A stretch of 64,000 nt of DNA. It comes from Costus lasius. Taxonomy: Eukaryota > Streptophyta > Magnoliopsida > Zingiberales > Costaceae. Below, in pieces: positions 46,833 to 59,917 of this stretch. The position numbers were made by a program, and so were the translations under genes. Location of the stretch: positions 26,675,565 to 26,739,564 of the forward strand of contig CM050451.1 in the NCBI GenBank assembly GCA_027563935.2. Direction: 5' to 3'. The notes beneath the pieces are model-generated. The model was not told where the DNA came from, ran no database searches, and saw only the letters and a list, made by a program, of their open reading frames with translations. The stretch's first letter is position 1. The number at the start of each line of letters is the position of its first letter.

Positions 46833-49055
46833 ATTGAGCCCTGTGGTGTTCGTTGCTACAGGAATCTACAACATAGCAAGAACAGCAAGGTCAGTATCCA
46901 TGTTAGAATCATTCCAGGACTTAAGAGTGATTCTTTTCTCACTATTTTATCTGACTGAAAATCCAATAAAATAGCCCGAAGGAGTAATACTCCATTAGTG
47001 AGATGGGATCCAGATTTCACACTTGATCTCCGCGTCCCGCTTAGGCGAGATAAGATGCACAGAGAGCTCAAGCACTAATCACTGGTAGGCTATCCATGCC
47101 AATCGCCAACCCGTACGATTCCCCTTCATCTAGGCAATCCAGAAGACTGTGCCAACTAAGTTGGTACAACACAGTCTCTGACTCCTCAGATGGCTGCCTC
47201 CATATAGCTATCATATACTCAACATGTAGGCTACATGGTCAAGCTGACCTGACCTACTTCCTGGACCACCACGTGCTATGCTGAGCAATGAGAAGCGATA
47301 AATCCCTTCTCTGTAGCATGTAGGTGTAATCGCGCACCGTCTGAAGATAGCTGGGCGTGCCCACTGAGTGGGTACAACACGGCCCCAACGATAGTCAGAA
47401 CAGTGAGGTTTCGCGTCAGAAGGCAATCAAACTTGATATAGTCGTTGGATTTTAACGGTCTTTTTATCTTCTTACTATCATGCAAATTCTATAGTGATAG
47501 CAGAAGAATAAAACATGCTTGTGCTTATATTACTTAAAACAGTAAATGAAAGCATCATTATCTTATGTGGTAAACGCCCATAAAAACTTAAGTAAAACCC
47601 TAATTTGACAAAAAGTCTTCACCCTTTTTTGTTAGGGCCACCCCACCCGTAACAGGTCCAGGCCCAGCGGGCTAGGTCCCTCCGACCTCACGAATCCTGG
47701 TTTGGATCCCCGTTACCCCAAACAATTCACGTCTGCAGCAGGATTCGACCCCTGTCCATGACCCTCACGAGTCATGACCCTTTAACCATTGAGCTGCAGC
47801 TCAATGGTTAAAGGGTCATGACTCGTGAGGGTCATGGACAGGGGTCGAATCCTGCTGCAGACGTGAATTGTTTGGGGTAACGGGGATCCAAACCAGGATT
47901 CGTGAGGTCGGAGGGACCTAGCCCGCTGGGCCTGGACCTGTTACGGGTGGGGTGGCCCTAACAAAAACCTTTTATGGGATTATTGTACTTCATCTGGCCC
48001 AGCCCGGGCCCAAGCGTCCTCTGCAGCTCAAATGTGCCCACCAGGCAGTATGCGGCTGTTCTAGAGTCGACCTCTAGACCACCCATCTAGTGAAGCCAAT
48101 TGCTGCATGCGCATCTGCCATTTGTGCTGTGTGCTCATGTCTACTCAAAATACATATTTGAAACTATCTAGACATGGTTTGACACGCAGGTCAATTATAC
48201 ATTTTCAGAAATCAAAGTGTGATTCGCAGATCACAACAAAATATATATATATTTGATTCCAGGCACGCAGGCCCCAGCACAGCACACAAAATAAGGGCAG
48301 CCCATATAAGATTAAATAAACACTCAAATTTCCAATAATTCATGGCAACATATTAAACATGCATACATGTGATCCAAAACAGAAATAAAATTTTATAAAA
48401 CCCCATGGCATCAATTTTATTTCCTTATGTGCCCTACTACCTTACAACGGTCCATTTACAGGTATCCACTCATTAGACTAAATCAGACCCACTGCCCTTG
48501 CATGCATCCAGTCATAACTGACTTGCGTCGACCTCATGGTCAACTATGCATGCCTTAAGGGCTGAACGTCCCACATGATTTCTGGCAAGCGGGTGTGACC
48601 CCGGGCCATAATCATGATCGTTCACTAGGCGCCTCAATCAGACATCGCTACTCGCCCTTCTGCAGTCGGGCTATAGCCACCTGTATAGCTTGCGCATAGG
48701 TGCTATCCGGCCGCCCCATCCAGGCTGTCAGATGGTCTGATTAGGCTGTTGGGTCCAGACTTGACTAACGACTTCAACATTGTAAACCCGTCTAAGTATT
48801 TGAAGTAGGCGCTTGCTAGATCTATTGAGGGTCGCGCATGAAGATAGTTTTTGACTAAAAACATCTATGAAATGCGCAAACTAACATCACATGCGCAAGC
48901 TTGAATGAAAAATACATCTAACATATGGTATGAACAACATGGCATGTATTTTTCGCATAAGAACAAAAGGCATGCGCATCATGTAGATCTACTCAAAACA
49001 AAAATCAAACATGGATCACAAGTTGGCAATCATATGTAGCAAGCCAAAAAACCTT
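46833..49055 (-). other. Leader of C4
   Basis: Untranslated, about 2.2 kb. Shared hairpins are at 47356-47381, 47144-47177 and 47035-47050. The palindrome 47626-47967 is an insertion absent from the C3 and C5 leaders. No convincing coding frame. Confidence 0.75.
47626..47967. repeat. Perfect 342-bp palindrome, probable head-to-head SINE dimer
   Basis: Arms 47626-47796 and 47797-47967 are exact reverse complements with no loop; the centre is GAGCTG/CAGCTC. Reading outward, each arm has an A-box-like CAGCTCAATGG (right arm 47797-47807) and a B-box-like GGGTCGAATCC (47842-47852), 45 bp apart, as in tRNA genes. A stem ATGAC/GTCAT lies between them, and CAGG/CCTG brackets the B box. Each arm ends GGTGGCCCTAAC plus an A run. 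CCTTTT flanks it (47623-47628 and 47968-47973), a possible target duplication. The C5 leader has no such insertion at the same site. It is either a pair of tRNA-derived SINEs joined by their heads or a foldback element with tRNA-like arms. Confidence 0.85.
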
Positions 49056-49067
49056 GCTCTGATACCA
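49056..49067 (-). other. Primer binding site of C4 (tRNA-iMet)
   Basis: The minus strand reads TGGTATCAGAGC next to the 5' LTR. Confidence 0.95.
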
Positions 49068-49068
49068 C

Positions 49069-49226
49069 TGTAAGCAAACCTAGGTCACATGCGCATTCGA
49101 AAATTTTGCAGCGGCGGAAATACTAGGTTTCAAAGATCGCATGACTTAAACATATGATCAACCTTGAAAGGATAGGTTAGAGCATTACCATTGCCATGCT
49201 TTGAGTGGCGGCTTGGAAGAAGAAAG
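49069..49226 (-). repeat. 5' LTR of C4, primer-side part
   Basis: Matches 41272-41429. It is cut at 49226 by C5; the GAAAG at 49222-49226 is the left target duplication. Confidence 0.95.
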
Positions 49227-50915
49227 TGTAGGTCCCCTTCGAGGGGGAGCGCAAACCCTAAGCATGCACAAATCTCAATTGCATGGGCGGAATTAGGGTT
49301 TCCATAGATCGCATGTAGTATATCTATAAGATTAACTTTGTTTGCTTATAAAGATCAAGAGAAGATCTCTTACCATAGCCATGATAAAGGGTGGCGACTT
49401 GGAAGCAAGAGGGCAAGTAAGCACTCCTCCAAAGATAACGCACACTAGATGAGAGATGGCTACCCTTTCGGATGTTCCTTGTGCTAGCAAGGGATCTCCA
49501 AAACTTCCTTGTCGTGTGTAGATGAAGAGAGGTGCTTGGCCGAGAGCTTCGTTGTGCAAGAGTTCCCCCTTTTTTTTTTCCTTGTCGAATCACAAGAGAG
49601 TAATTGGGCAAATGGCGTTAAGGCTTTCATTCAAGTGATGGCATTACACTTCCAAATATGGAAGGTTATGAAGCCATGCGACCACTTGAAGAAAAACCGC
49701 CCAAAATGCCTTCAATCCTTGAACCATACGTTCACCCATGTGAACCGGTTCAAGCCAATTAGGTTCAACTCAATTCGGTTCAAAAAACCAAATCAAACCA
49801 GCCCAAGCCATGGTCTAGATCTCTTTGAACCAAATGGTTCAAGATCCAACCGTTCATCTCTGGATGCTCTTGATCTCTCCGATCTAGCATCCACACTCTC
49901 GATCGAAGCTTACCGATCTCAAGCCCTAATCAATCAAACATGATCAGACCAGATCTCACTTACAATCAGAGTCTAAACTCCTTTAAACTGAATCCAAACA
50001 ATTCAATCCACACGATCTGACTTGAGTAAGCCATGTCATCAAATTGTGCGACCCTAAGGGTTTCCTTTAAATGTCGGTAACGACAACTTACGTTATCACG
50101 ATCAGTGAGGGGTATCTAGCAACACATCACTGTCTCCCGATATAAAGGAAAGAGTCTTCCAAGACTACACCCAAATCACAGCACAAGTGTGAATCCATTT
50201 CACGAGGCATACATGTTTCCTTTGCCACTGGATGTTCTTATTGGACAAGCATGTCAAGCCTGTAACTCCAATACGATGAGCATGATTAGATCAGATGAAC
50301 ATAGTCATCTGGGTATGGCCATACACTTTCTCAATCATCTCATATAGGGGGGCCTTAGAACATCACACTCCTTAAACAAGGAGACGGCAATCCTTTATCT
50401 ATCACTAGTGTCCTAACCTGACTCATGATCATTATCCAAGATAGTCTATAACCATTATATTTCAAATGATATTGAACTACCTCAAAACAATGACATTCAT
50501 CATTTAGAAACACAAGTGATCTCAAGTCAAAGGACATGTGCCACTTGTAGCATACAAGGATTATTCACATTGTGACAAGCAATTGAATATCCTAGTAGGG
50601 TCTGTCCAGTACATCCAATGTACCCATGAGTCTACATCTTATTCCATGCTCGAAGCATCCTATAAGATTAGAACACATATTAGTCTTAACCATATCAAGG
50701 CTGTCTCATGTTCACCAAGATATATCGACTAAGGACATTACTGCATGTCAGCCTAGCTGAACAGCTTTGAGACATTATTCAGTAGTACACTTATTACAGC
50801 AGACAAGGTAACAACCTGAATAACAACCATTGCCTTTATAAACTTAAGAGTTTATACAATGATACTATTACAATCCCAAGGCCTCAAACATTAGCCTTAA
50901 GGGCATACCCCAACA
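49227..50915 (-). repeat. 3' LTR of C5
   Basis: 1,689 bp; the minus strand starts TGTTGGGGTATGCCC and ends GGGGACCTACA. The polypurine tract follows at 50916-50927. Confidence 0.97.
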
Positions 50916-50935
50916 ATCTCCCACTTGCACTTAAT

Positions 50936-53900
50936 CTAATGGTTGAGAAACCTCAAACCCATATTATTACAGTGCTTCTCATGCTTCTGCTGCGCCAGAG
51001 GCTTGGTAAACGGGTCTGCCAGATTGTCATCTGTATGAACCTTGCATATTTTGATCTCGCCACGATCTATGATCTCCCGGATCAAGTGAAACCGTCTCTG
51101 TATGTGCTTGGACTTCTGGTGCGACCGTGGTTCCTTTGCTTGTGCGATGGCTCCAGTGTTATCACAGAAGATAACCAAAGGATCGACACTCGAAGGAACA
51201 ACACCAAGTTCTCTCACGAACTTACGAATCCACATTGCCTCCTTGGATGCTTCCGAGGCTGCAACATACTCGGCTTCTGTTGTGGAATCAGCAACAGTTG
51301 ACTGTTTGAAACTCTTCCACACCACTGCTCCACCATTCAAGCTAAAAACATAGCCTGATTGCGATCGGAAATCATCCTGGTCCGACTGGAACGAAGCGTC
51401 AGTATATCCTTCTATACTGAGTTCTTCCTGACCACCATATATCAAGAACATATCTTTGGTCCTCCGCAGATATTTTAAAATGTTCTTGACTGCAATCCAG
51501 TGTGCCTGACCTGGATTACTTTGGAAACGACTGGTCACGCTTAACCCGTAAGCAACGTCTGGGCGAGTACATAACATCGCATACATAATGGACCCAATAG
51601 CCGAAGCATAAGGCGTATTGTCCATTTCATCTTTCTCAGTCTGTGTTTGTGGACACTGACTCTTCGAAAGATTCAGACCATGTCTGACTGGAAGATATCC
51701 TCTTTTAGAATTCTCTAAATGGAATCTCTCCAGAACTTTATCGATGTAAGTACTCTGGCACAGCCCGAGAAGCCTCTTAGATCTATCCCTGTAGATCTTC
51801 ACACCTAATACATAGGCTGCTTCTCCTAGATCTTTCATCTGGAAACATTTCCTTAGCCATGCTTTAACAGCATGCATTTCAGGAATATCGTTTCCAATGA
51901 TTAAGATATCATCGACGTAGAGGATTAGGAATGTAATCACGCTCCCACTAAACCTCTTATACACACACGGGTCATCTTCGTTCTTGATGAAACCAAACTC
52001 AGAGATTGATTCATCAAAACGAATATTCCAGCTTCTTGATGCTTGTTTAAGTCCATAAATGGACTTCTTTAACTTGCATATTTTATGACGATCTGATGGA
52101 TTAGTGAAACCTTCAGGTTGTGTCATATACACATCCTCATTCAAATTTCCATTAAGGAAAGCTGTTTTCAAATCCATCTGCCAGATCTCATAATCGTAAT
52201 ATGCAGCTATCGCGAAAAGAATCCGAATAGACTTGAACACAGCTACAGGAGAGAAAGTTTCATCATAATCTATCCCGTAGATTTGTTTGAAACCTTTCGC
52301 AACTAGCCTGCCTTTATAGGTAACCACGTTACCATCCATGTCAATCTTCTTCTTGAAGATCCATTTACAGCCTATAGGGATTACTCCCGGAGGCGGATCA
52401 ACCAAATCCCAGACTTGGTTATCTGACATGGAGTCTATCTCGGCTCGCATAGCTTCAAGCCATCTAGCTGACTCCGGTCCACTGACCGCATCCGCATAAG
52501 TAAGGGGTTCATCATTATCAATGATGTAGACTCCGTCATAGCGCTCAGGCTGTCTACGGATCCTACCCGATCTTCGCGGTTCCCGTGATATCTGAGCCTC
52601 AGGTTGTTCAATAACCTGATCCACTGGCTCATGCACATCCCACTGTGCTTGACTACTTTGTCCTTCCTCTGGATTCTCATCCAGCTTTATTTCTCTCCCA
52701 CTGGCCTCTTGCAGAAGAAACTCCTTCTCAAGGAATATGGCCGTCCGAGCAACAAATACTTTGTTCTCTTTGGGATCGTAGAAATAATAACCCTTAGTTT
52801 CCTTAGGGTAACCGACAAAGATACATTTCTCAGATCTGCTCTCCAGTTTCCCAGAGGCGAGCTTTTTGACATAAGCCTCGCAACCCCAGATCCTGATAAA
52901 TGTCAAGCTCGGCTGTTTCCCATACCATAATTCATATGGCGTCTTTGAAACGGCCTTGGATGGCACTCGGTTTAGTACCTTTGCAGCTGTTTCCAGTGCA
53001 AATCCCCAAAAGGAATATGGAAGAGTAGCCTGACTCATCATAGAACGAACCATATCAAGTAACGTTCTATTTCTCCTCTCGGACACACCATTCCATTGTG
53101 GTGTTCCTGGCGGAGTGAGCTGTGAGATAATCCCACACTCTTTTAGATAGTCAGTAAACTCTCGACTTAGGTATTCTCCACCTCGATCAGAACGAAGTGC
53201 CTTGATATTTCGGCCTAGCTGATTCTGTACTTCATTTTTGAACTCTTTGAACTTGTCAAAAGATTCACTCTTATGTCTCATAAGATAGACATAACCATAC
53301 CTACTGAAATCATCAGTAAAGGTAATGAAGTACGAATAGCCACCTCTGGCATGTTTACTAAATGGCCCACACACATCACTGTGTATAAGATCAAGTAAAC
53401 CTGAAGCCCTTTGACCTTTGTGAGGAAAAGGTGACTTCGTCATTTTACCCATTAAACAAGCTTTGCATGTATCAATCTCCTCATAGGAGAATGATCCCAG
53501 CAGTCCATGATCATGCAACCGCTTAATGCGCTTCTTGTTAATATGGCCTAAACGACTATGCCATAACAAGGTGCTGTCTTCAGCATACTTGGCTTTCTTA
53601 ATATCAACACTTTGTATAGAACTTTCCATGTCCAACATGTATAACCCATTGTTAATTGAACCAGTTGCATAAACAATATTATCTAAAGATAAAATACACT
53701 TTGAAATATTGCATTCAAAGGCAAATCCTTTCCTGACAAGAGCAGGAATAGAGATAATATTTTTAGTAATACTGGGAACAAAGTAACAACTGTTTAGTTC
53801 TAATACAATGCCAGATGGTAATGAGATGAAATAGTCTCCTACAGCAACAGCAGCAACCCGTGCCCCGTTTCCAACGCGTAGGTCCACCTCATGCTGTCCC

Positions 53901-54820
53901 ACCTGCCTTCTTCTCTTGAGTTCCTGTACATTTGAACAAATGTGAACTCCACATGCAGTGTCCAACACCCATGAAATAGAAGAAGATGATATCATGACCT
54001 CAGTCACAAATATACCTGAGCCAGAAGCGATGCTTCCCCTCTTATCTCCTTGGAGCGCTTTACAGTCCTTTTTCCAGTGACCCAGCTGGCCACAGTGGAA
54101 ACACCTGTTGTCCTTCGCCCGCTTCACCTTTTGTTTCAGAGCCTTACTGTAGTTCTTGACAGGGGCCTCGCCCTTCTTCCCCTTCTTCTTGTTCCTCGAA
54201 GGAACCATCAAGACAGAGGTTGAAGGCTTTCCCTTCAGAGTTTCCTCAGTAGTCAAGAGCATATTGAGCAGCTCTGCCGGAGTACAATCGATCTTGTTCA
54301 TATTAAAATTAATAATGAACGCATCGAAAGAGGGCGGGAGAGACTGCAGAATTATGTCTACAGCAAGCTCCTGGTTGATGGTATGCCCTAGTTTCTCTAG
54401 AGCCTCCTTGTGCCCAATCATCTTGAGCACGTGAGCTCCCACTGGGCTCCCTTCAGCCAGTTTGCTCTGAAAGAAAAGCTTGGTCAGATTATAGCGTTCT
54501 GTCCTCGCCTGTGCAGCATACAGCATCTTGAGGTTCGCTATAATCTCTATAGCCGACATATCCTCATGCTGACGCTGCAGCGGTGGCGTCATAGACGCTA
54601 GCATCAGGCAAGCGACATCAATGCTATCATTGACATGCTTTTCATAGGCTTCGCGAACCGCCCTTGCGGCGTTCGCAGCGGGTTGAGGCGGCACAGCCAT
54701 CTCGAGGACATACAGTTTCCTCTCAGCCTTAAGAATGATCTTAAGGTGTCCGAACTAGTCTAAGAAGTTTGGCCCAGCAAACTTCTCCCTTTCCAGTAGG
54801 GATCGCACATTGAAGCTCAT
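50936..54820 (-). pseudogene. C5 gag-pol polyprotein, one nonsense codon
   Basis: From ATG 54820 the frame spans 1,294 codons with one TAG, at codon 22 (54755-54757), where C1, C3 and C4 have TGG. Domains by approximate residue: gag 1-235; zinc knuckle CFHCGQLGHWKKDC 239-252; protease with catalytic D-T-A near 283; integrase zinc domain 420-452; integrase D,D,E near 478, 541 and 577; reverse transcriptase with YVDDILIIGND near 967; RNase H to the end with EAEYVAASEASKEA near 1183. All key residues are present. A rare readthrough, an editing event or a base error would leave a full-length product. The best preserved copia gene set in the window. Confidence 0.93.
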
Positions 54821-56695
54821 GGTGTTCGTTGCTGCAGGAATCTACAACAATGCAAGAACAGCAAGGTTAGTATCAATGTTTAGAATCAATCCAGGACTTA
54901 AGAAAGATTCTTTTCTCACTATTTTATCTGGCTGAAAAATCCAGCAAAACAGCCCGAAAGAGTAGAACTCTTTTAGTGAGATGGGATCCAGATTTCATAC
55001 TTGGTCTCCGCGTCCCGCTCAGGCGAGATAAGATGCACAGAGAGTACAAGCACTAATCTCTGGTAGGCTGTCCCAGCCAATCGCCAACCCGTGCGATTCC
55101 CCTTCATCTGGGCAATCCAGCAGACTATGCCAACTGAGTTGGTACAACACAGTCTCTGACCCCACAGATGGCTGCCTCCATGTGCTACCATATGCGCCAC
55201 ATATGTAGCCTACATGGTCAAGCTGACCCGACCTACTCCCTGGACCACCACGTGCTATGCTGAGCAACGAGAAGGGATAAATCCCTACTCTGTAACACGC
55301 AGGTGTAATCCCGCACCGTCTGAAGATAGATGGACGTGCCCACTGAGTGGGTACAACACGGCTCCAACGATAGTCAGAACAGTGAGGTTTCGCGTCAGAA
55401 GGCTTACGAGCTTGATATGTTAGCGTTTGGATTTTAACGGTCTTTTATCTTCATACCTATCATGTAAGTCCTATGGTGATAGCAGAAGATAAACTCATGC
55501 AATTCTAATTATAAAAGCAATAAATAGAAAGCATGCTGATCTTATGTGGTAAAAGCCCATAGCCTAAGTAAGACCTTAATTTTACTTAAGTCTTCACTTT
55601 CTTTTCATGGGTCTTTTATCTCATCAGGTCCATCCCAGGGCCCTTGCGCCAAGTTCAGCTCAGGTGCGCCCACCAGCTGAATGCGCCTCTTTAATGTGTG
55701 CTTTTGTGCTCTTGTCTAATCAAATACATTTTGATCTATCTAGACAAGGTTGACTCGCAGGTCAAATATACAATAAATTAATTAAAAAGTGATTCGCAGA
55801 TCACAATAAAAATTAATTTACAAGTTTAAGTCCAGGCACGCAGGCCCCAGCACAGCACACATTTAACATGGGCAGCCCACATAAGAATAAATAAACAAGC
55901 ATCATGGCATCATTCAATCAACATGTGATCCATTACAAAGAAAATAAAATTTTGAAAACCCCATTGGCATCAATTTTAATTTTCTTATGAGCCCTACTAC
56001 CTTACAACGGTCCATTAATAGGGATCCACTCATCCAGCTAGTCAGATCCACTGCCCTTGCATGCACCAAGTCCTAACTGACTCGAGTTGACCTAATGGTC
56101 AACCATGCATGCTACAAGGGCTGAACAACCCTCATGAGTTTTGGCAAGCGGGTGTGACCCCGGGCCTAACTCATGTGTGTTCATTAGTCGTCTCAACCAG
56201 ACCTCGCTACACGCCCTTGATGCAGTCAACCTATAGCCACCTCGTGCTTGCGCACAGGTGCTATCAGGTCAACCCATCTAGGCTGTCAGATGGTCTGATC
56301 AGACTAGTTGGATCTTCCCTAGAGGATGCCTTCAACCCTACTAACCCGTCTAAGGGATTATAGCAGGCGCCACTTAGATCTATGGTGATAGGCGCGCAAG
56401 ATGTAAGGTTTTTCTTTGAAAAACAACTACAACAAGCGCAAACAAGTAACATGCGCCACTTTGATAAACAAGATACATCAAATATCTAGCATGTCATTCT
56501 TTGCATGTTGATAAACCAAAGATCTAGGCATAAGCGCAAACTTCTCCAAGCAATGATACAAGCGCAAACAAACTTATGTGCACACAACATCATGTAAGCG
56601 CAAGAAAACAAAGCATGAAGTGAGCGCAATATGGCATCATGAATGGATCACAACCTCAGCAAAGCAATCATATAGATGATACTGAAAAACCCTAT
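54821..56695 (-). other. Leader of C5
   Basis: About 1.9 kb of untranslated sequence, collinear with the C3 leader. Shared hairpins are at 55335-55360, 55122-55155 (with one G-T wobble in the outer stem) and 55013-55028. No palindrome insertion. Confidence 0.75.
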
Positions 56696-56707
56696 GCTCT
56701 GATACCA
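56696..56707 (-). other. Primer binding site of C5 (tRNA-iMet)
   Basis: The minus strand reads TGGTATCAGAGC, two bases from the LTR. Confidence 0.96.
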
Positions 56708-56709
56708 AT

Positions 56710-58398
56710 TGTAGGTCCCCTTCGAGGGGGAGCGCAAACCCTAAGCATGCACAAATCTCAATTGCATGGGCGGAATTAGGGTTTCCATAGATCGCATGTA
56801 GTATATCTATAAGATTAACTTTGTTTTCTTATAAAGATCAAGAGAAGATCTCTTACCATAGCCATGATAAAGGGTGGCGACTTGGAAGCAAGAGGGCAAG
56901 TAAGCACTCCTCCAAAGATAACGCACACTAGATGAGAGATGGCTACCCTTTCGGATGTTCCTTGTGCTAGCAAGGGATCTCCAAAACTTCCTTGTCGTGT
57001 GTAGATGAAGAGAGGTGCTTGGCCGAGAGCTTCGTTGTGCAAGAGTTCCCCCTTTTTTTTTTCCTTGTCGAATCACAAGAGAGTAATTGGGCAAATGGCG
57101 TTAAGGCTTTCATTCAAGTGATGGCGTTACACTTCCAAATATGGAAGGTTATGAAGCCATGCGACCACTTGAAGAAAAACCGCCCAAAATGCCTTCAATC
57201 CTTGAACCATACGTTCACCCATGTGAACCGGTTCAAGCCAATTAGGTTCAACTCAATTCGGTTCAAAAAACCAAATCAAACCAGCCCAAGCCATGGTCTA
57301 GATCTCTTTGAACCAAATGGTTCAAGATCCAACCATTCATCTCTGGATGCTCTTGATCTCTCCGATCTAGCATCCACACTCTCGATCGAAGCTTACCGAT
57401 CTCAAGCCCTAATCAATCAAATATGATCAGACCAGATCTCACTTATAATCAGAGTCTAAACTCCTTTAAACTGAATCCAAACAATTCAGTCCACACGATC
57501 TGACTTGAGTAAGCCATGTCATCAAATTGTGCGACCCTAAGGGTTTCCTTTAAATGTCGGTAACGACAACTTACGTTATCACGATCAGTGAGGGGTATCT
57601 AGCAACACATCACTGTCTCCCGATATAAAGGAAAGAGTCTTCCAAGACTACACCCAAATCACAGCACAAGTGTGAATCCATTTCACGAGGCATACATGTT
57701 TCCTTTGCCACTGGATGTTCTTATTGGACAAGCATGTCAAGCCTGTAACTCCAATACGATGAGCATGATTAGATCAGATGAACATAGTCATCTGGGTATG
57801 GCCATACACTTTCTCAATCATCTCATATAGGGGGGCCTTAGAACATCACACTCCTTAAACAAGGAGACGGCAATCCTTTATCTATCACTAGTGTCCTAAC
57901 CTGACTCATGATCATTATCCAAGATAGTCTATAACCATTATATTTCAAATGATATTGAACTACCTCAAAACAATGACATTCATCATTTAGAAACACAAGT
58001 GATCTCAAGTCAAAGGACATGTGCCACTTGTAGCATACAAGGATTATTCACATTGTGACAAGCAATTGAATATCCTAGTAGGGTCTGTCCAGTACATCCA
58101 ATGTACCCATGAGTCTACATCTTATTCCATGCTCGAAGCATCCTATAAGATTAGAACACATATTAGTCTTAACCATATCAAGGCTGTCTCATGTTCACCA
58201 AGATATATCGACTAAGGACATTACTGCATGTCAGCCTAGCTGAACAGCTTTGAGACATTATTCAGTAGTACACTTATTACAGCAGACAAGGTAACAACCT
58301 GAATAACAACCATTGCCTTTATAAACTTAAGAGTTTATACAATGATACTATTACAATCCCAAGGCCTCAAACATTAGCCTTAAGGGCATACCCCAACA
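56710..58398 (-). repeat. 5' LTR of C5
   Basis: 1,689 bp, near identical to 49227-50915; it ends at CCAACA on the plus strand, followed by GAAAG. Confidence 0.97.
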
Positions 58399-58403
58399 GA
58401 AAG

Positions 58404-59912
58404 GGGCGAGTGCCTCTCCTCCAAAAGTATCACACACAAGATGAAGTTTGCTTCTTCCTTGTGCTCCTTGTGCTAGCAAAGACACTAAGGGTCTTTGATC
58501 GTGTGAGGAGATGTCTCTTCTTGGCTGGCCGAAAATCCTTTTCGTGAAGATGATCAAGCAACGTGAAAAGAGGAAGCATAAGGGAGGAGCGAAAACCGTG
58601 AGGAAAAACAACGCCCAAGAAGGAAACATTCGGTTACCACTTATGGCAAGAACCAAAAAGTGTAACTCCCTCTTAATTCCCTCTTAACTCCCATGCGTTC
58701 ACCCTAAGTGAACCAACCGAAACTTCCCTCTCAATCGAACCATACGTTCACAATTTGTGAACCGGTTCAATTTCATTTGGTTCAAGGACCAAATCGAACC
58801 AGCCCTGGTTTTGATTTAATTGAACCAAATGGCTCAAGATCCAACCACACATCTCATTGAACCTCTTGATCTTTATGATCAAGGATTAATTCTCCCGATC
58901 GAAGCTTACCGATCACATGCCCTAATCAATCAAACATGATTAGACTAGATCTCACTCCCAATCAGAGTTCAAATTGCTTTAAACTGAACTAGAATAATTC
59001 CAGTCCACACGATCTGACATAAGTAAGTTATATCATCAAATTGTGCGACCCTAAGGGTTTCCTTCATTGTCGGTAACGATAACTTACGTTATCACGATCA
59101 GAGAGGGGTATCTAGCAACACATCACTATTTCCCGATATGAAGGAAAGAGTCTTCCAAGACTACTCCCAAACCATAGCACAAGTGTGAATTTAATTCACT
59201 TGGCATACAAATTTCCCTTTGCCACTGGATGTTCTCGTTGGACAAGCGTGTCAAGCCTGTGATTCCAACACGATGAAAATGGTTAGATCAGATGATCATA
59301 GTCATCTGGGTATGGCCATACACATTCTCAACCATCCCATCCTGGGGGCCCATTAGAACATCACACTCCAACTAGGAGAAGCAATCCTATATCTATCACT
59401 AGTGCCCTAACATGACTCATGCCCACTATCCAAGATAATCCTTAACCATTATCTTTCAAATGATATTGAACTACCTCAAGACAATGCCAATCATCACTTA
59501 GAAACATAAGTGATCTCAAGTCAGAGGGAATATGCTACTTACTTGCTCATAAGGATTTATTCACATTGTGACAAACAATTGAATATCCTAAGTAAGGTCA
59601 GTCCAATACATCCAATGCACCTATGTGTCTAAATCTTATTCCATGCTCGAAGCATCCTATAAGATTAGAACACATATTAGTCTCAATCATATCAAGGCTG
59701 TCTCATGTTCACCAAGGTATCTCGACTAAGGACAAAACTGCAAATCAGCTGAGCTGAACATTACTGAGACATTATTCAGAAGTATACATACAGCAGCAGA
59801 TAATGTAACAATCTGAATAACAACAATTGCCTTTATAAAAACATATAGTTTATACATGATACTGTAATTAATTCAAGGCCTCAAACATTAGCCTTAAGGG
59901 CATACCCCAACA
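58404..59912 (-). repeat. 5' LTR of C4, outer part
   Basis: Continues 49226 after C5 and matches 41430-42936. It ends at CCAACA and is followed by the target duplication TTCTC. Confidence 0.95.
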
Positions 59913-59917
59913 TTCTC

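Larger units (their letters stand above)
49227..58398 (-). mobile_element. Youngest Ty1-copia element C5
   Basis: It is 9,172 bp with two LTRs of 1,689 bp and a perfect target duplication GAAAG (49222-49226 and 58399-58403). I count about six differences between the LTRs. It sits inside the 5' LTR of C4, which fixes it as younger than C4. The polyprotein frame has a single nonsense codon, and all visible signals (primer site, polypurine tract, LTR ends) are intact. Confidence 0.97.
41272..59912 (-). mobile_element. Ty1-copia element C4, split by C5
   Basis: LTRs are 41272-42936 (3') and 49069-49226 plus 58404-59912 (5'). The perfect target duplication is TTCTC (41267-41271 and 59913-59917). 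It is about 9.47 kb without C5, longer than its relatives partly because a 342-bp palindrome sits in the leader. The LTRs differ at about 23 positions by eye. It is the host of C5 and an insertion in element B. Confidence 0.95.

Noticed and set aside
47741..47852. A functional tRNA gene in the palindrome
   Set aside because: A and B boxes are present, but acceptor and D stems do not pair properly and the anticodon-like loop has eight bases, so it is tRNA-derived at best.
49509..49943. 144-codon frame repeated at 56992-57426
   Set aside because: Both lie in the two LTRs of C5 and are identical only because the LTRs are; no domain seen.
42957..54820. C4 and C5 as a tandem duplication
   Set aside because: C5 has its own LTR pair and a GAAAG target duplication inside the C4 LTR, and their LTR ends differ; this is nested insertion.
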